Below, one piece after another: positions 6,483-13,151 of a stretch of 27,246 bases of DNA; the stretch's first letter is position 1; every line of letters begins with the position of its first letter. A program made the position numbers and the translations under genes. The DNA comes from UMGS1387 sp045540015 (GTDB taxonomy: Bacteria; Bacillota; Clostridia; Oscillospirales; CAG-382). The DNA is taken from the NCBI GenBank assembly GCA_045540015.1, contig JAZQGP010000005.1, forward strand, positions 1-27,246, written 5' to 3'. A model generated the notes under the pieces. That model had not been told where the DNA came from. It was given only the letters and a program-made list of their open reading frames with translations, and ran no database searches.

Positions 6483-6505
6483 TACCCAACTTAACATAAT
6501 AACAT

Positions 6506-6535
6506 AAAAGCAGACACCCAAAAAAGAGTGTCTGC
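6506..6535 (-). terminator. terminator of the GGGtGRT operon
   Basis: On the minus strand GCAGACACTC-TTTTTT-GGGTGTCTGC forms a 10-bp stem (one G-T pair) followed by TTTTA, about 37 bases after the GGGtGRT stop. Confidence 0.75.
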
Positions 6536-6572
6536 GCATATTTTGTTCAAATCAGCCAATAATCACGCGCGA

Positions 6573-7571
6573 TTACTTGGATGCTTCCTCAATAGCAACC
6601 GCAACTGCAACAGTCATACCAACCATGGGGTTGTTACCTGCGCCGATAAGTCCCATCATTTCAACGTGAGCAGGAACAGAAGAAGAACCTGCAAACTGTG
6701 CGTCGGAATGCATTCTTCCCATTGTATCTGTCATACCGTAGGAAGCAGGACCTGCAGCCATGTTATCAGGATGAAGTGTACGTCCTGTACCGCCGCCGGA
6801 AGCAACGGAGAAGTACTTTCTGCCGTTTTCGTTACACCACTTCTTGTAGGTGCCTGCAACGGGATGCTGGAAACGTGTGGGGTTAGTGGAGTTACCTGTG
6901 ATGGAAACGCCAACGTTTTCAAGCTGCATGATAGCAACGCCTTCGGGAACGTTATCAGCGCCGTAGCATCTTACGTCTGCTCTCGGTCCCTTGGAGTAAG
7001 GATGCTCGTCAACAACCTTAACGGTTTCTGTATTTGCATCAAACTCAGTCTTTACATAAGTAAAGCCGTTGATTCTGGAAATGATGAACGCTGCGTCCTT
7101 GCCGAGACCGTTGAGGATAACGCGAAGGGGCTTTGTTCTTACCTTGTTAGCATTGAGAGCAATCTTGATAGCACCCTCAGCAGCTGCAAAGGATTCATGA
7201 CCTGCGAGGAAGCAGAAGCACTCTGTTTCTTCGGAGAGAAGCATGGAAGCAAGGTTACCGTGGCCAAGACCAACCTTACGGTTTTCAGCAACGGAGCCTG
7301 TGATACAGAAAGCCTGAAGACCGATACCGATAGCAGCAGCAGCGTCAGCAGCCTTTGTGCAGCCCTTCTTTATTGCGATAGCAGCACCAACGGTGTAAGC
7401 CCATACAGCGTTTTCAAAGCAGATAGGCTGAGTTTCTCTTACGATTTTGTCACAGTCAATTCCCTTTGCAAGAGTAATTTCCTTACATTCTTCAACGGAC
7501 TTAATTCCGTATTCAGCGAGAACTGCGTTTATTTTTTCAATACGTCTTTCGTAGTTTTCAAATAATGCCAT
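6573..7571 (-). CDS. GGGtGRT protein
   Basis: The product is 332 residues. It carries the family's namesake motif GGGTGRT at residues 259-265 and a glycine- and alanine-rich C-terminus (GLIGAGNNPMVGMTVAVAVA). The family is known mainly from clostridia, next to NifU-like proteins, and has no firmly established reaction. Here the NifU-like gene lies 19 bases upstream, so the two are almost surely translated from one message. GGGAGG precedes the ATG. Codon choice (AAC, TAC, GGT, ATC) looks like that of a highly expressed gene. Cysteines are present but do not form an obvious cluster motif. A link to Fe-S cluster work is inferred from the neighbour. Confidence 0.85.
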   Translation of the reverse strand: MALFENYERRIEKINAVLAEYGIKSVEECKEITLAKGIDCDKIVRETQPICFENAVWAYTVGAAIAIKKGCTKAADAAAAIGIGLQAFCITGSVAENRKVGLGHGNLASMLLSEETECFCFLAGHESFAAAEGAIKIALNANKVRTKPLRVILNGLGKDAAFIISRINGFTYVKTEFDANTETVKVVDEHPYSKGPRADVRCYGADNVPEGVAIMQLENVGVSITGNSTNPTRFQHPVAGTYKKWCNENGRKYFSVASGGGTGRTLHPDNMAAGPASYGMTDTMGRMHSDAQFAGSSSVPAHVEMMGLIGAGNNPMVGMTVAVAVAIEEASK

Positions 7572-7590
7572 TGTTTTCTACCTCCCTCGA

Positions 7591-8283
7591 TTACTCCTTA
7601 CGGGGATCGATGTACTTTGCAGCATCATCAAATCTTCCGTAAGTGCCCTTTGCCTTTTCGTATGCGGTATTGGGATCGTCACCCTTCTTGATGAAGTCAG
7701 TCATCTTACCGAGGGAAACGAATTCGTAACCGATAACCTGGTCATCTTCGTCGAGAGCCATTCTTGTTACATAGCCCTCTGCCATTTCGAGGTATCTAAC
7801 GCCTTTAGCACGTGTTCCGTACATTGTACCAACCTGGCTTCTTGTACCCTTACCGAGGTCTTCAAGACCTGCACCGATAAGAAGACCGTCCTCGGAGAAT
7901 GCGGACTGGCTGCGTCCGTAAACAATCTGGAGGAAGAGCTCACGCATAGCGGTGTTGATAGCGTCACAAACGAGGTCTGTGTTGAGTGCTTCAAGGATTG
8001 TCTTGCCCTGGAGGATTTCTGCAGCCATAGCAGCAGAGTGTGTCATACCGGAGCAACCGATGGTTTCAACGAGAGCTTCCTCGATGATTCCGTTCTTGAT
8101 GTTGAGAGAGAGCTTACATGCGCCCTGCTGAGGAGCACACCAGCCTATACCGTGTGTAAAACCGGAGATATCCTTAATCTCCTTTGCCTGTATCCATCTG
8201 CCCTCTTCGGGAATGGGAGCCGGACCGTGATTCGGGCCCTTAGCTACACAGCACATTTCATTTACTTCTGTTGTGTAATTCAT
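7591..8283 (-). CDS. NifU/IscU-like iron-sulfur cluster scaffold
   Basis: The product is 230 residues. The N-terminal half resembles the IscU/NifU scaffold: TIGCSGMTHSAAMAAEI (Cys77) followed by GKTILEAL matches the central Cys region of IscU. Other cysteines are at 11, 12, 49, 56 and 106. The C-terminal 100 residues go beyond a plain IscU and are typical of the clostridial partner of GGGtGRT. It probably assembles or stores Fe-S clusters in the cytosol. AAAGGATG precedes the ATG. No cysteine desulfurase gene lies in the window. PduL lies 61 bases upstream. Confidence 0.82.
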   Translation of the reverse strand: MNYTTEVNEMCCVAKGPNHGPAPIPEEGRWIQAKEIKDISGFTHGIGWCAPQQGACKLSLNIKNGIIEEALVETIGCSGMTHSAAMAAEILQGKTILEALNTDLVCDAINTAMRELFLQIVYGRSQSAFSEDGLLIGAGLEDLGKGTRSQVGTMYGTRAKGVRYLEMAEGYVTRMALDEDDQVIGYEFVSLGKMTDFIKKGDDPNTAYEKAKGTYGRFDDAAKYIDPRKE

Positions 8284-8344
8284 TCTTTTGCATCCTTTCT
8301 TATAACTTCGCTGTTTTAATCAAACCTGTTTTTCAAGGTTAAAA

Positions 8345-8917
8345 TTACTTTACGATTTCGCCCATCATGCCGGGTTTTAAGCCTGCGGCATTGGATTCGT
8401 CTGTATCAACATGCATTGCAGGAGCAAACTTTTCGCTTACTCTTACAACAACGTCACCGAGAATTGCGCTTCTTCCGTCGGAATCAATCTTAACGGAAAC
8501 GATTTCCTTATCGGAAACGTTCATTTCTTTTGCTGCTTCGGGTGTGAGATGAATGTGACGCTTTGCTGCGATAACGCCCTCTGCGATTTCAACCTCGCCC
8601 TCAGGACCGATAATTTTGCAAGCACCGCTTCCTGCGATATCGCCGGACTCACGGATAGGTGCATCCACTCCGATGCTTCTTGCATCTGTAAGAGAGATTT
8701 CAACCTGTGTTGCGGGTCTTGCGGGACCGAGAATGCTGACACCTGCGATAGACTTCTTAGGGCCAACTACTGTTACTCTTTCCTCACATGCGAACTGACC
8801 GGGCTGTGAAAGAGCCTTCTTAAATGTAAGCTCATGTCCCTTGCCGAACAGTGTTTCGATGTGTTCTGCGGAAAGGTGCACGTGACGTGCGCTTGTTTCA
8901 ATGAGAACCTGTGCCAT
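8345..8917 (-). CDS. pduL: phosphate propanoyltransferase (PduL-type phosphotransacylase)
   Basis: The product is 190 residues. PduL swaps CoA and phosphate on short acyl groups (propionyl-CoA or acetyl-CoA), feeding acid and ATP formation. The zinc-site histidines are visible: RHVHLS (His12, His14), RHIHLTPEAA (His121, His123) and AMHVDTDE (His169). There is no N-terminal extension of the kind that targets PduL to microcompartments, so it should act in the cytosol, perhaps as an acetate-pathway phosphotransacetylase. AAGGAG lies 8 bases before the ATG at 8917, which is better than a GTG at 8926. No acetate or propionate kinase gene is in the window. Confidence 0.9.
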   Translation of the reverse strand: MAQVLIETSARHVHLSAEHIETLFGKGHELTFKKALSQPGQFACEERVTVVGPKKSIAGVSILGPARPATQVEISLTDARSIGVDAPIRESGDIAGSGACKIIGPEGEVEIAEGVIAAKRHIHLTPEAAKEMNVSDKEIVSVKIDSDGRSAILGDVVVRVSEKFAPAMHVDTDESNAAGLKPGMMGEIVK

Positions 8918-8953
8918 TTTGTACACTCCTTATGATATGTAATTAATATTTTA

Positions 8954-9331
8954 TTATTCTACAGGGTATGCGATAGTTGTCATGAGAGCCATTTCTACGG
9001 CACTTGTATCAAGTCTTGAATACTGGATAACAAGCTCGGTATTACTCTCAACGAGTATTGCGTAGGGAACATCTCGTTCAATCTGTTTTCCGCTTTTGGA
9101 AACAATTTTATCAAGACGGATATGGTGAGTTCTTCCTGCCTTACAGAACGACTCAAACTCCCCTTCTATCTTATCTCTGTCCTCGTAGAAAAGCGTAAGC
9201 TTTATAACAGCGTCTTCATCTGTCGTATTGATAACGCAGATTGCCTCATGGCTGACGTTTTCGTTCTTGGAAACGGAGTTTAAAAAGCAATCCGGGATAA
9301 GCCAGGTCTTTTTTCCGTACTTTGCCGACAT
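8954..9331 (-). CDS. sensory rhodopsin transducer-like protein (ASRT family)
   Basis: The product is 125 residues, the family length. The GKKTWLIPDCFLN start, SHEAICVINTTDEDA, the FYEDRDK strand, RTHHIRLD and the C-terminal QYSRLDTSAVEMALMTT follow the Anabaena sensory rhodopsin transducer pattern closely. The family forms small beta-sandwich tetramers. Many members live in species with no rhodopsin and may bind small molecules. No rhodopsin gene is present here. It is the first gene of a unit with pduL (36 bases on), the NifU-like gene and GGGtGRT, so a metabolic role is likely. The ribosome site is GGGAG. Confidence 0.85.
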   Translation of the reverse strand: MSAKYGKKTWLIPDCFLNSVSKNENVSHEAICVINTTDEDAVIKLTLFYEDRDKIEGEFESFCKAGRTHHIRLDKIVSKSGKQIERDVPYAILVESNTELVIQYSRLDTSAVEMALMTTIAYPVE

Positions 9332-9363
9332 TATGTGTCACTCCCTTTGTTTATTATTTAACC

Positions 9364-9378
9364 ATGTTATTTTAACAT
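9364..9378. promoter_or_regulatory. inverted repeat upstream of the ASRT-pduL operon
   Basis: ATGTTA-TTT-TAACAT is a perfect 6-bp inverted repeat 33 bases before the operon's first start codon. It could be an operator. It partly resembles Rex sites, but the spacing is wrong. No convincing -35/-10 pair was found nearby. Confidence 0.3.
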
Positions 9379-9429
9379 ATTTTGACAAAGACAAAAACAT
9401 ATAAATTGTAAACAATCGGTCTTTTCTCT

Positions 9430-9503
9430 CCTACTTTCTTGAAAGAAAGTAGGCAAAGAACTTTTGATTTGTGAAATTGATGTCTGAACAACATCAATTT
9501 CAC
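9430..9503 (+). repeat. interspersed double-hairpin repeat, copy 1
   Basis: The first hairpin, CCTACTTTCTT-GA-AAGAAAGTAGG (9430-9453), is followed by CAAAGAACTTTTGA. The second hairpin has 13-bp arms (9471-9483 and 9491-9503) around the loop CTGAACA. The same two-hairpin order occurs three times at 12336-12706. The second stem here has GATGT/ACATC where the others have GAAGT/ACTTC, a compensated change. Confidence 0.75.
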
Positions 9504-9540
9504 GGTTCGACTGTTATGCTGTAAATTTATGTGTATTTGC

Positions 9541-9564
9541 GGGCAATTCGTGAATTGCCCCTAC
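9541..9564 (-). repeat. GTAGGGGC palindromic repeat, copy at rlmH stop
   Basis: On the minus strand GTAGGGGC continues into the palindrome GGGCAATTC-AC-GAATTGCCC. The TAG in GTAGGGGC is the rlmH stop codon. A related GTAGGGGC...GCCC element lies at 11441-11467. Confidence 0.65.
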
Positions 9565-10043
9565 TTATGATATTTCTCCCCATTCAGTATCGTCATCGCC
9601 CTATAAATTTGTTCTGCGAGCATAACGCCGAAAAGACCATGTGGAAAAGTCATGGGCGAGAATGAAAGGCGTTCGTCGCACTGTTTTTTGAGAGTTTCCG
9701 AAAGACCGTATGACGAACCTACAAAAAAGCATATGTCGCTCTTTCCGCTTGTAGTTACCTTATCAAACAGCTTTGCAAAGTTTTCAGAGGAAATGCTTTT
9801 ACCCTCAACGCAAAGTGCGATTTTATATGCGCCCTTCGGGCATGCCGCAAGTGCGTTCTGCGCTTCCCTTTCAAGTGCCGCATCAATGAGCGACTGAGAG
9901 GGATTGTCGGGAAGAGCTTCCGGCTTTACTATTTTTTCGGTAAATTTTGCGTATTTGGAAATGCGCTTTGCATATTCGTCAAGAGCCTGGCGAAAATATT
10001 TATCCTTTTGCTTGTCTAGATAAATGTAAGTTATGTTAAGCAT
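9561..10043 (-). CDS. rlmH: 23S rRNA pseudouridine-1915 N3-methyltransferase RlmH
   Basis: The product is 160 residues, exactly the family size. RlmH methylates N3 of pseudouridine 1915 in helix 69 of 23S rRNA, using SAM bound in a SPOUT trefoil knot. The C-terminal third is highly typical: FFVGSSYGLSETLKKQCDER, SFSPMTFPHGL and LAEQIYRAMTI, ending KYHK. GGAGG sits just before the ATG at 10043; the longer open frame upstream is not used. The stop codon TAG lies within a dispersed palindromic repeat. It is divergent from the sugar kinase gene. Confidence 0.93.
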   Translation of the reverse strand: MLNITYIYLDKQKDKYFRQALDEYAKRISKYAKFTEKIVKPEALPDNPSQSLIDAALEREAQNALAACPKGAYKIALCVEGKSISSENFAKLFDKVTTSGKSDICFFVGSSYGLSETLKKQCDERLSFSPMTFPHGLFGVMLAEQIYRAMTILNGEKYHK

Positions 10044-10138
10044 TGTTTTCCTCCGATTATGCTTGTATGTGATACGATATTTATATAACAGAGCGAATAA
10101 ATGTCTTATTTTCGTATGCAGTTTACCGCCATACTCTA

Positions 10139-10167
10139 TTGACAAAAGCCGTATGCGGTGGTAAAAT
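10139..10167 (+). promoter_or_regulatory. sigma-A promoter for the sugar kinase gene
   Basis: TTGACA (10139-10144), a 17-base spacer and TAAAAT (10162-10167). This leaves a long leader of about 130 bases before the start codon, in which I see no clear structure. Confidence 0.65.
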
Positions 10168-10301
10168 TATCATGATATTTGGTGGAGATTGCTGTTTTGT
10201 ATCATTATACCATGAACTGATAACAAATTCAAGTCTTCCGCTCACATCAATAACATTTTCATTTTTACGTCCGGGTACAAAGGACAGAAAGGATAATCAA
10301 T

Positions 10302-11321
10302 ATGAAAGCAGTATGTTTCGGCGAAATTATGCTCAGACTCACACCCAACCTCTACGACAGATTTGTACAGTCAGAAAAGCTCTGTGCTACCTTTGGCGGC
10401 GGAGAAGCAAACGTTGCAGTATCTCTTTCAAACTACGGCATTGACGCTTCTTTCGTAACAAAGCTTCCGGGACACGAAATCGGTCAGATGGCTGTCAACA
10501 GCCTCAGAAAGTTCGGTGTTGACACAAGCGACATCACACGCGGTGGAGAGCGAGTAGGTATATATTATCTTGAAAAGGGCGCATCTGTTCGCGGCTCAAA
10601 GGTTGTTTACGACAGAGCGTACTCCTCAATAGCAATGGCTTCAAAAGAAGATTTTGACTGGGATGCAATTCTCGACGGTGCTGACTGGTTCCATTTCACA
10701 GGCATCACTCCCGCTCTTGGCGACAACGTTGCTGAAATCACGCTCGAAGCCGTAAAGAAAGCAAAGGAAAAGGGCATCACCGTTTCCTGCGACCTCAACT
10801 ACAGAAAGAAGCTCTGGAGCAAGGAAAAAGCGAGAGAAACAATGGCAACTCTTATGCCCTATGTTGACGTTTGTATTGCAAACGAAGAAGATGCAGACGA
10901 CGTATTCGGCATCAAGGCTGAGGGCACTGACGTTAATGCAGGAAAGCTCAACCACGAGGGTTACAAAAGTGTTGCAAAGCAGCTTGCTGACAGATTCGGT
11001 TTCAAGTATGTTGCAATTACACTTCGCGAGAGCATTTCCGCAAACGACAACAACTGGGCAGCAATGCTCTACGACGGCAAGGACTACTGCTTCTCCACAA
11101 AGTATGCGCTTCACATTGTTGACCGTGTTGGCGGCGGAGATTCCTTCGGCGCAGGACTTATCTACTCCATGCTCACAGGAAAGTCCACTCAGGACACAAT
11201 TGAGTACGCAGTAGCAGCATCTGCTCTCAAGCACACTATTGAAGGCGACTTCAACCTTGTAAGTGTTTCCGAAGTTGAAGCACTTGTAAAGAACGGCGGT
11301 TCCGGCAGAGTTCAACGCTAG
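10302..11321 (+). CDS. kdgK: PfkB-family sugar kinase, likely 2-keto-3-deoxygluconate kinase
   Basis: The product is 339 residues. The ribokinase-type N-terminal signature GGGEANVAVSLSNYG (about 32-46) and the C-terminal DRVGGGDSFGAGLIY, with the catalytic aspartate, are both intact. The start MKAVCFGEIMLRLTP is characteristic of KDG kinases, which phosphorylate 2-keto-3-deoxygluconate from pectin or hexuronate breakdown to KDPG. An aldolase partner is not in the window, so fructokinase cannot be fully excluded. AAAGGA precedes the ATG. Surface glycan-degrading proteins further along give a fitting context. Confidence 0.85.
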   Translation: MKAVCFGEIMLRLTPNLYDRFVQSEKLCATFGGGEANVAVSLSNYGIDASFVTKLPGHEIGQMAVNSLRKFGVDTSDITRGGERVGIYYLEKGASVRGSKVVYDRAYSSIAMASKEDFDWDAILDGADWFHFTGITPALGDNVAEITLEAVKKAKEKGITVSCDLNYRKKLWSKEKARETMATLMPYVDVCIANEEDADDVFGIKAEGTDVNAGKLNHEGYKSVAKQLADRFGFKYVAITLRESISANDNNWAAMLYDGKDYCFSTKYALHIVDRVGGGDSFGAGLIYSMLTGKSTQDTIEYAVAASALKHTIEGDFNLVSVSEVEALVKNGGSGRVQR

Positions 11322-11492
11322 CGGAGAGCCTACACAGAGACGAAAAGAAAGCTGTATTTGCCCAAATTGTGTTCCGTTTGACTGCCATAAACGCCAGCGG
11401 TCAAACTCTGCCAAAGTTTCGGCTATAATTACAATATCATTGTAGGGGCGACCCTGTGTGGTCGCCCATTAAATTTCCTATGGAGTAATCAT
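11322..11492 (+). other. intergenic spacer between sugar kinase and yitT genes
   Basis: It contains a 10-bp stem GTTTGACTGC/GCGGTCAAAC (11376-11385 with 11397-11406) without a T run, a TATAAT at 11424-11429 that lacks a good -35 box, and a GTAGGGGC repeat. No terminator is clear, so the two genes may share transcription. Confidence 0.4.
11441..11467 (+). repeat. GTAGGGGC palindromic repeat, copy 2
   Basis: TGTAGGGGCGACC-CTGTGT-GGTCGCCC has a perfect 8-bp stem (11446-11453 with 11460-11467). It keeps the GTAGGGGC head and GCCC tail of the copy at 9541-9564, while the inner stem differs yet stays complementary. Confidence 0.65.
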
Positions 11493-12335
11493 ATGAAAAA
11501 GACATTTAAAGAATACTTGCTTATGACGCTCGGAGTAGTTCTTCTGACGCTTGGTGTATACTTTTTCAAGATACCCAACGGCTTTTCAACAGGCGGTGTC
11601 AGCGGTATAGGTACACTTCTCGGGAAAATAACTCCCTTGTCACCGGCAACATGGATTTCAGTTCTAAACGTATTTTTGCTTTTTATAGGATTCGCTCTTC
11701 TGGGCAAGGAAACCGGTGCGAGAACGGTATATTGCAGTATATTATTTTCGCTGATGACACAAATGCTTGAAATATTTGTACCGCTTTCAAAGCCTTTAAC
11801 AGACCAACCGTTTCTTGAGCTTGTCTATGCAATGATGCTAACAGCAATCGGTGCTGCTATGATTTTTCAAGCGAAAGCATCTTCCGGCGGAACGGATATT
11901 GTTGCACTTATTCTAAAAAAATATTCCTCTCTCAATGTAGGAAAAGCTTTGCTTTATGTTGACTTTCTGATAGCATTCAGTTCTCTGTTCGTTTTCGGCA
12001 TAAAGATAGGACTTTTTTCGATTGCAGGGTTATTTGCAAAAGCATTTCTTGTGGACAGCGTAATTGAAAGCTTTGATGCTTGCAAATATTTTGTAATTGT
12101 AACAACTAAGCCGGAAGAAATCCGCAAGTACATAATTGAAAATCTTCATCACGGAGCAACCATTCTCACGGCAGAAGGTGCTTTTACAGGAAATGAAAAG
12201 ACCATGATTCACACGGTCTGTCGCAGAATTGAAGCTGTCGGACTTCAGCGCAGAGTCAAGGAAATTGACCCGTCTGCGTTTATTATAATCACAACAAGCA
12301 GCGAAATTATCGGACGCGGCTTCAGAAGCATCTAA
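11493..12335 (+). CDS. YitT-family membrane protein (DUF161 plus DUF2179)
   Basis: The product is 280 residues. About five membrane helices occupy residues 8-190, and the conserved NGFSTGGVSGIGTLLG and ASSGGTDIVALIL segments are typical of the family. A soluble C-terminal DUF2179 domain follows (about 200-280), including LHHGATILTAEGAFTGNEKTMI in two pieces. The transported substrate of YitT proteins is not established. TGGAG precedes the ATG. The stop codon TAA is followed at the very next base by a hairpin repeat. Confidence 0.88.
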   Translation: MKKTFKEYLLMTLGVVLLTLGVYFFKIPNGFSTGGVSGIGTLLGKITPLSPATWISVLNVFLLFIGFALLGKETGARTVYCSILFSLMTQMLEIFVPLSKPLTDQPFLELVYAMMLTAIGAAMIFQAKASSGGTDIVALILKKYSSLNVGKALLYVDFLIAFSSLFVFGIKIGLFSIAGLFAKAFLVDSVIESFDACKYFVIVTTKPEEIRKYIIENLHHGATILTAEGAFTGNEKTMIHTVCRRIEAVGLQRRVKEIDPSAFIIITTSSEIIGRGFRSI

Positions 12336-12706
12336 CTTACTTTTTTGAAAAAAAGTAAGCAAAAAACTTTTGAACGGTGAAATTGAAGTCTAAACAACTT
12401 CAATTTCACATAGATGCATATTTAAGCAATATTTGAAAACGAGATTGTTTAAAGCTCGTTTTCAGCGTGAAACGGACGAAGTCCTCGCTTTTTGAAAAAA
12501 AGCTTAGCAAAAACTTTTCAACGGTGAAATTGAAGTCTGAACAACTTCAATTTCACATAGATGCATATTTAAGCAATATCTGAAAACGAGATTGTTTAAA
12601 GCTCGTTTTCAGCGTGAAACGGACGCAGTCCGCGCTTTTTGAAAGAAGCTTAGCAAGAACTTTTGAACGGTGAAATTGAAGTCTGAACAACTTCAATTTC
12701 ACATAG
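12336..12706 (+). repeat. tandem 146-147 bp hairpin repeat, about 2.3 copies
   Basis: Equivalent points recur at 12377, 12524 and 12670. Each unit holds three or more hairpins. The first, 12336-12359, is CTTACTTTTTT-GA-AAAAAAGTAAG. The second has 13-bp arms (12377-12389 and 12397-12409 in copy 1) around CTAAACA or CTGAACA. The third has TGAAAACGAG/CTCGTTTTCA arms (12434-12443 and 12455-12464). A short GGAC/GTCC stem follows. The units are nearly identical, so the duplication is recent. There is no coding frame. Confidence 0.8.
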
Positions 12707-12714
12707 CATCTACA

Positions 12715-12934
12715 TATAATCATACACCGAAGTTGAGGCTTCCGCTCGCCGCGGTGGCGTTACTCTTTCTGCTCGTGCAGAAAGGTAACCGAAAGAGCAC
12801 GCCCACAGGCACCTACGGTTCCTCTGGGTAGTCCTCCCTCAGCTCGCGAACTTTTTCTTTCTTGAACACTTTAACCCGAGGAGATTTACGTTCACCAACA
12901 AAGCTTCAACGAGCTTCGCTACGCGAGCTTTTTC
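12715..12934 (+). ncRNA. candidate structured small RNA or repeat-derived transcript
   Basis: A perfect TATAAT at 12715-12720 (with a weak TTCAAT 17 bases before it) could start a transcript near 12727. It would contain a 13-bp hairpin with one bulge (12759-12789, GTTAC-CTTTCTGC with GCAGAAAG-GTAAC). It would end at a terminator-like stem AGCT-CGC/GCG-AGCT followed by TTTTT (12912-12933). The length would be about 205 nt. It may instead be an eroded dispersed repeat, since the hairpin followed by CGAAAGAGC resembles the neighbouring repeat family. It is not a match to tmRNA, RNase P or SRP RNA. Confidence 0.3.
12912..12934 (+). terminator. terminator-like hairpin in the repeat-rich spacer
   Basis: AGCTTCGC-TAC-GCGAGCT forms 7 pairs with one bulged T, followed by a T run. 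It is the only plus-strand terminator-like signal after yitT. Confidence 0.5.
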
Positions 12935-13001
12935 TCAAGTGCCATTGTGGTTTGTTTGGGCGTTTTTTCTCTTCTTTAAGGCTACAGCATTTTATAAAGA
13001 A

Positions 13002-13035
13002 CAAGCCGTCCGCTTGACTTCTTGCGGACGGCTTG
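13002..13035 (-). terminator. hairpin terminator after the last glycosidase gene
   Basis: CAAGCCGTCCGC (13002-13013) and GCGGACGGCTTG (13024-13035) form a perfect 12-bp stem. On the minus strand it is followed by the moderately T-rich TTCTTTAT. It lies about 100 bases past the stop at 13139. Confidence 0.55.
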
Positions 13036-13089
13036 AATATGTTGGGGCGAAATAATCCACAAACGGCTTATCATGTTCGGATATTCCAT

Positions 13090-13151
13090 CAAAGTTCTTT
13101 GCCAAGCTTTCTGCGAAAGAAAGCGTGCTTACTTTCTTTCAAGAAAGTAAG
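13090..13151 (-). repeat. hairpin repeat, inverted copy containing a stop codon
   Basis: CTTACTTTCTT-TC-AAGAAAGTAAG (13128-13151) is a perfect 11-bp palindrome. The TGA stop of the 1450-residue gene sits at its centre (13139-13141). Read on the minus strand, GCAAAGAACTTT follows after an extra small hairpin, as in the copies at 9430 and 12336. Together with the copy at 12336 it brackets an 800-base spacer in inverted orientation. Confidence 0.7.

Noticed and set aside
6528..7565. Long plus-strand open frame (345 codons) opposite GGGtGRT
   Set aside because: It is the mirror of a well-supported gene with a family motif and strong ribosome site. Its cysteine- and serine-rich translation is typical of an antisense shadow.
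9364..9378. Rex redox-repressor site
   Set aside because: The half-sites partly match, but the 3-base centre does not fit the 18-base Rex consensus. It is listed only as an inverted repeat.
12336..12706. CRISPR array
   Set aside because: The repeats are 146-147 bp tandem units without unique spacers, and there are no cas genes.
12715..12934. 6S RNA, tmRNA, RNase P RNA or SRP RNA
   Set aside because: None of their conserved core sequences could be found. Only the size and stem-loops are RNA-like.
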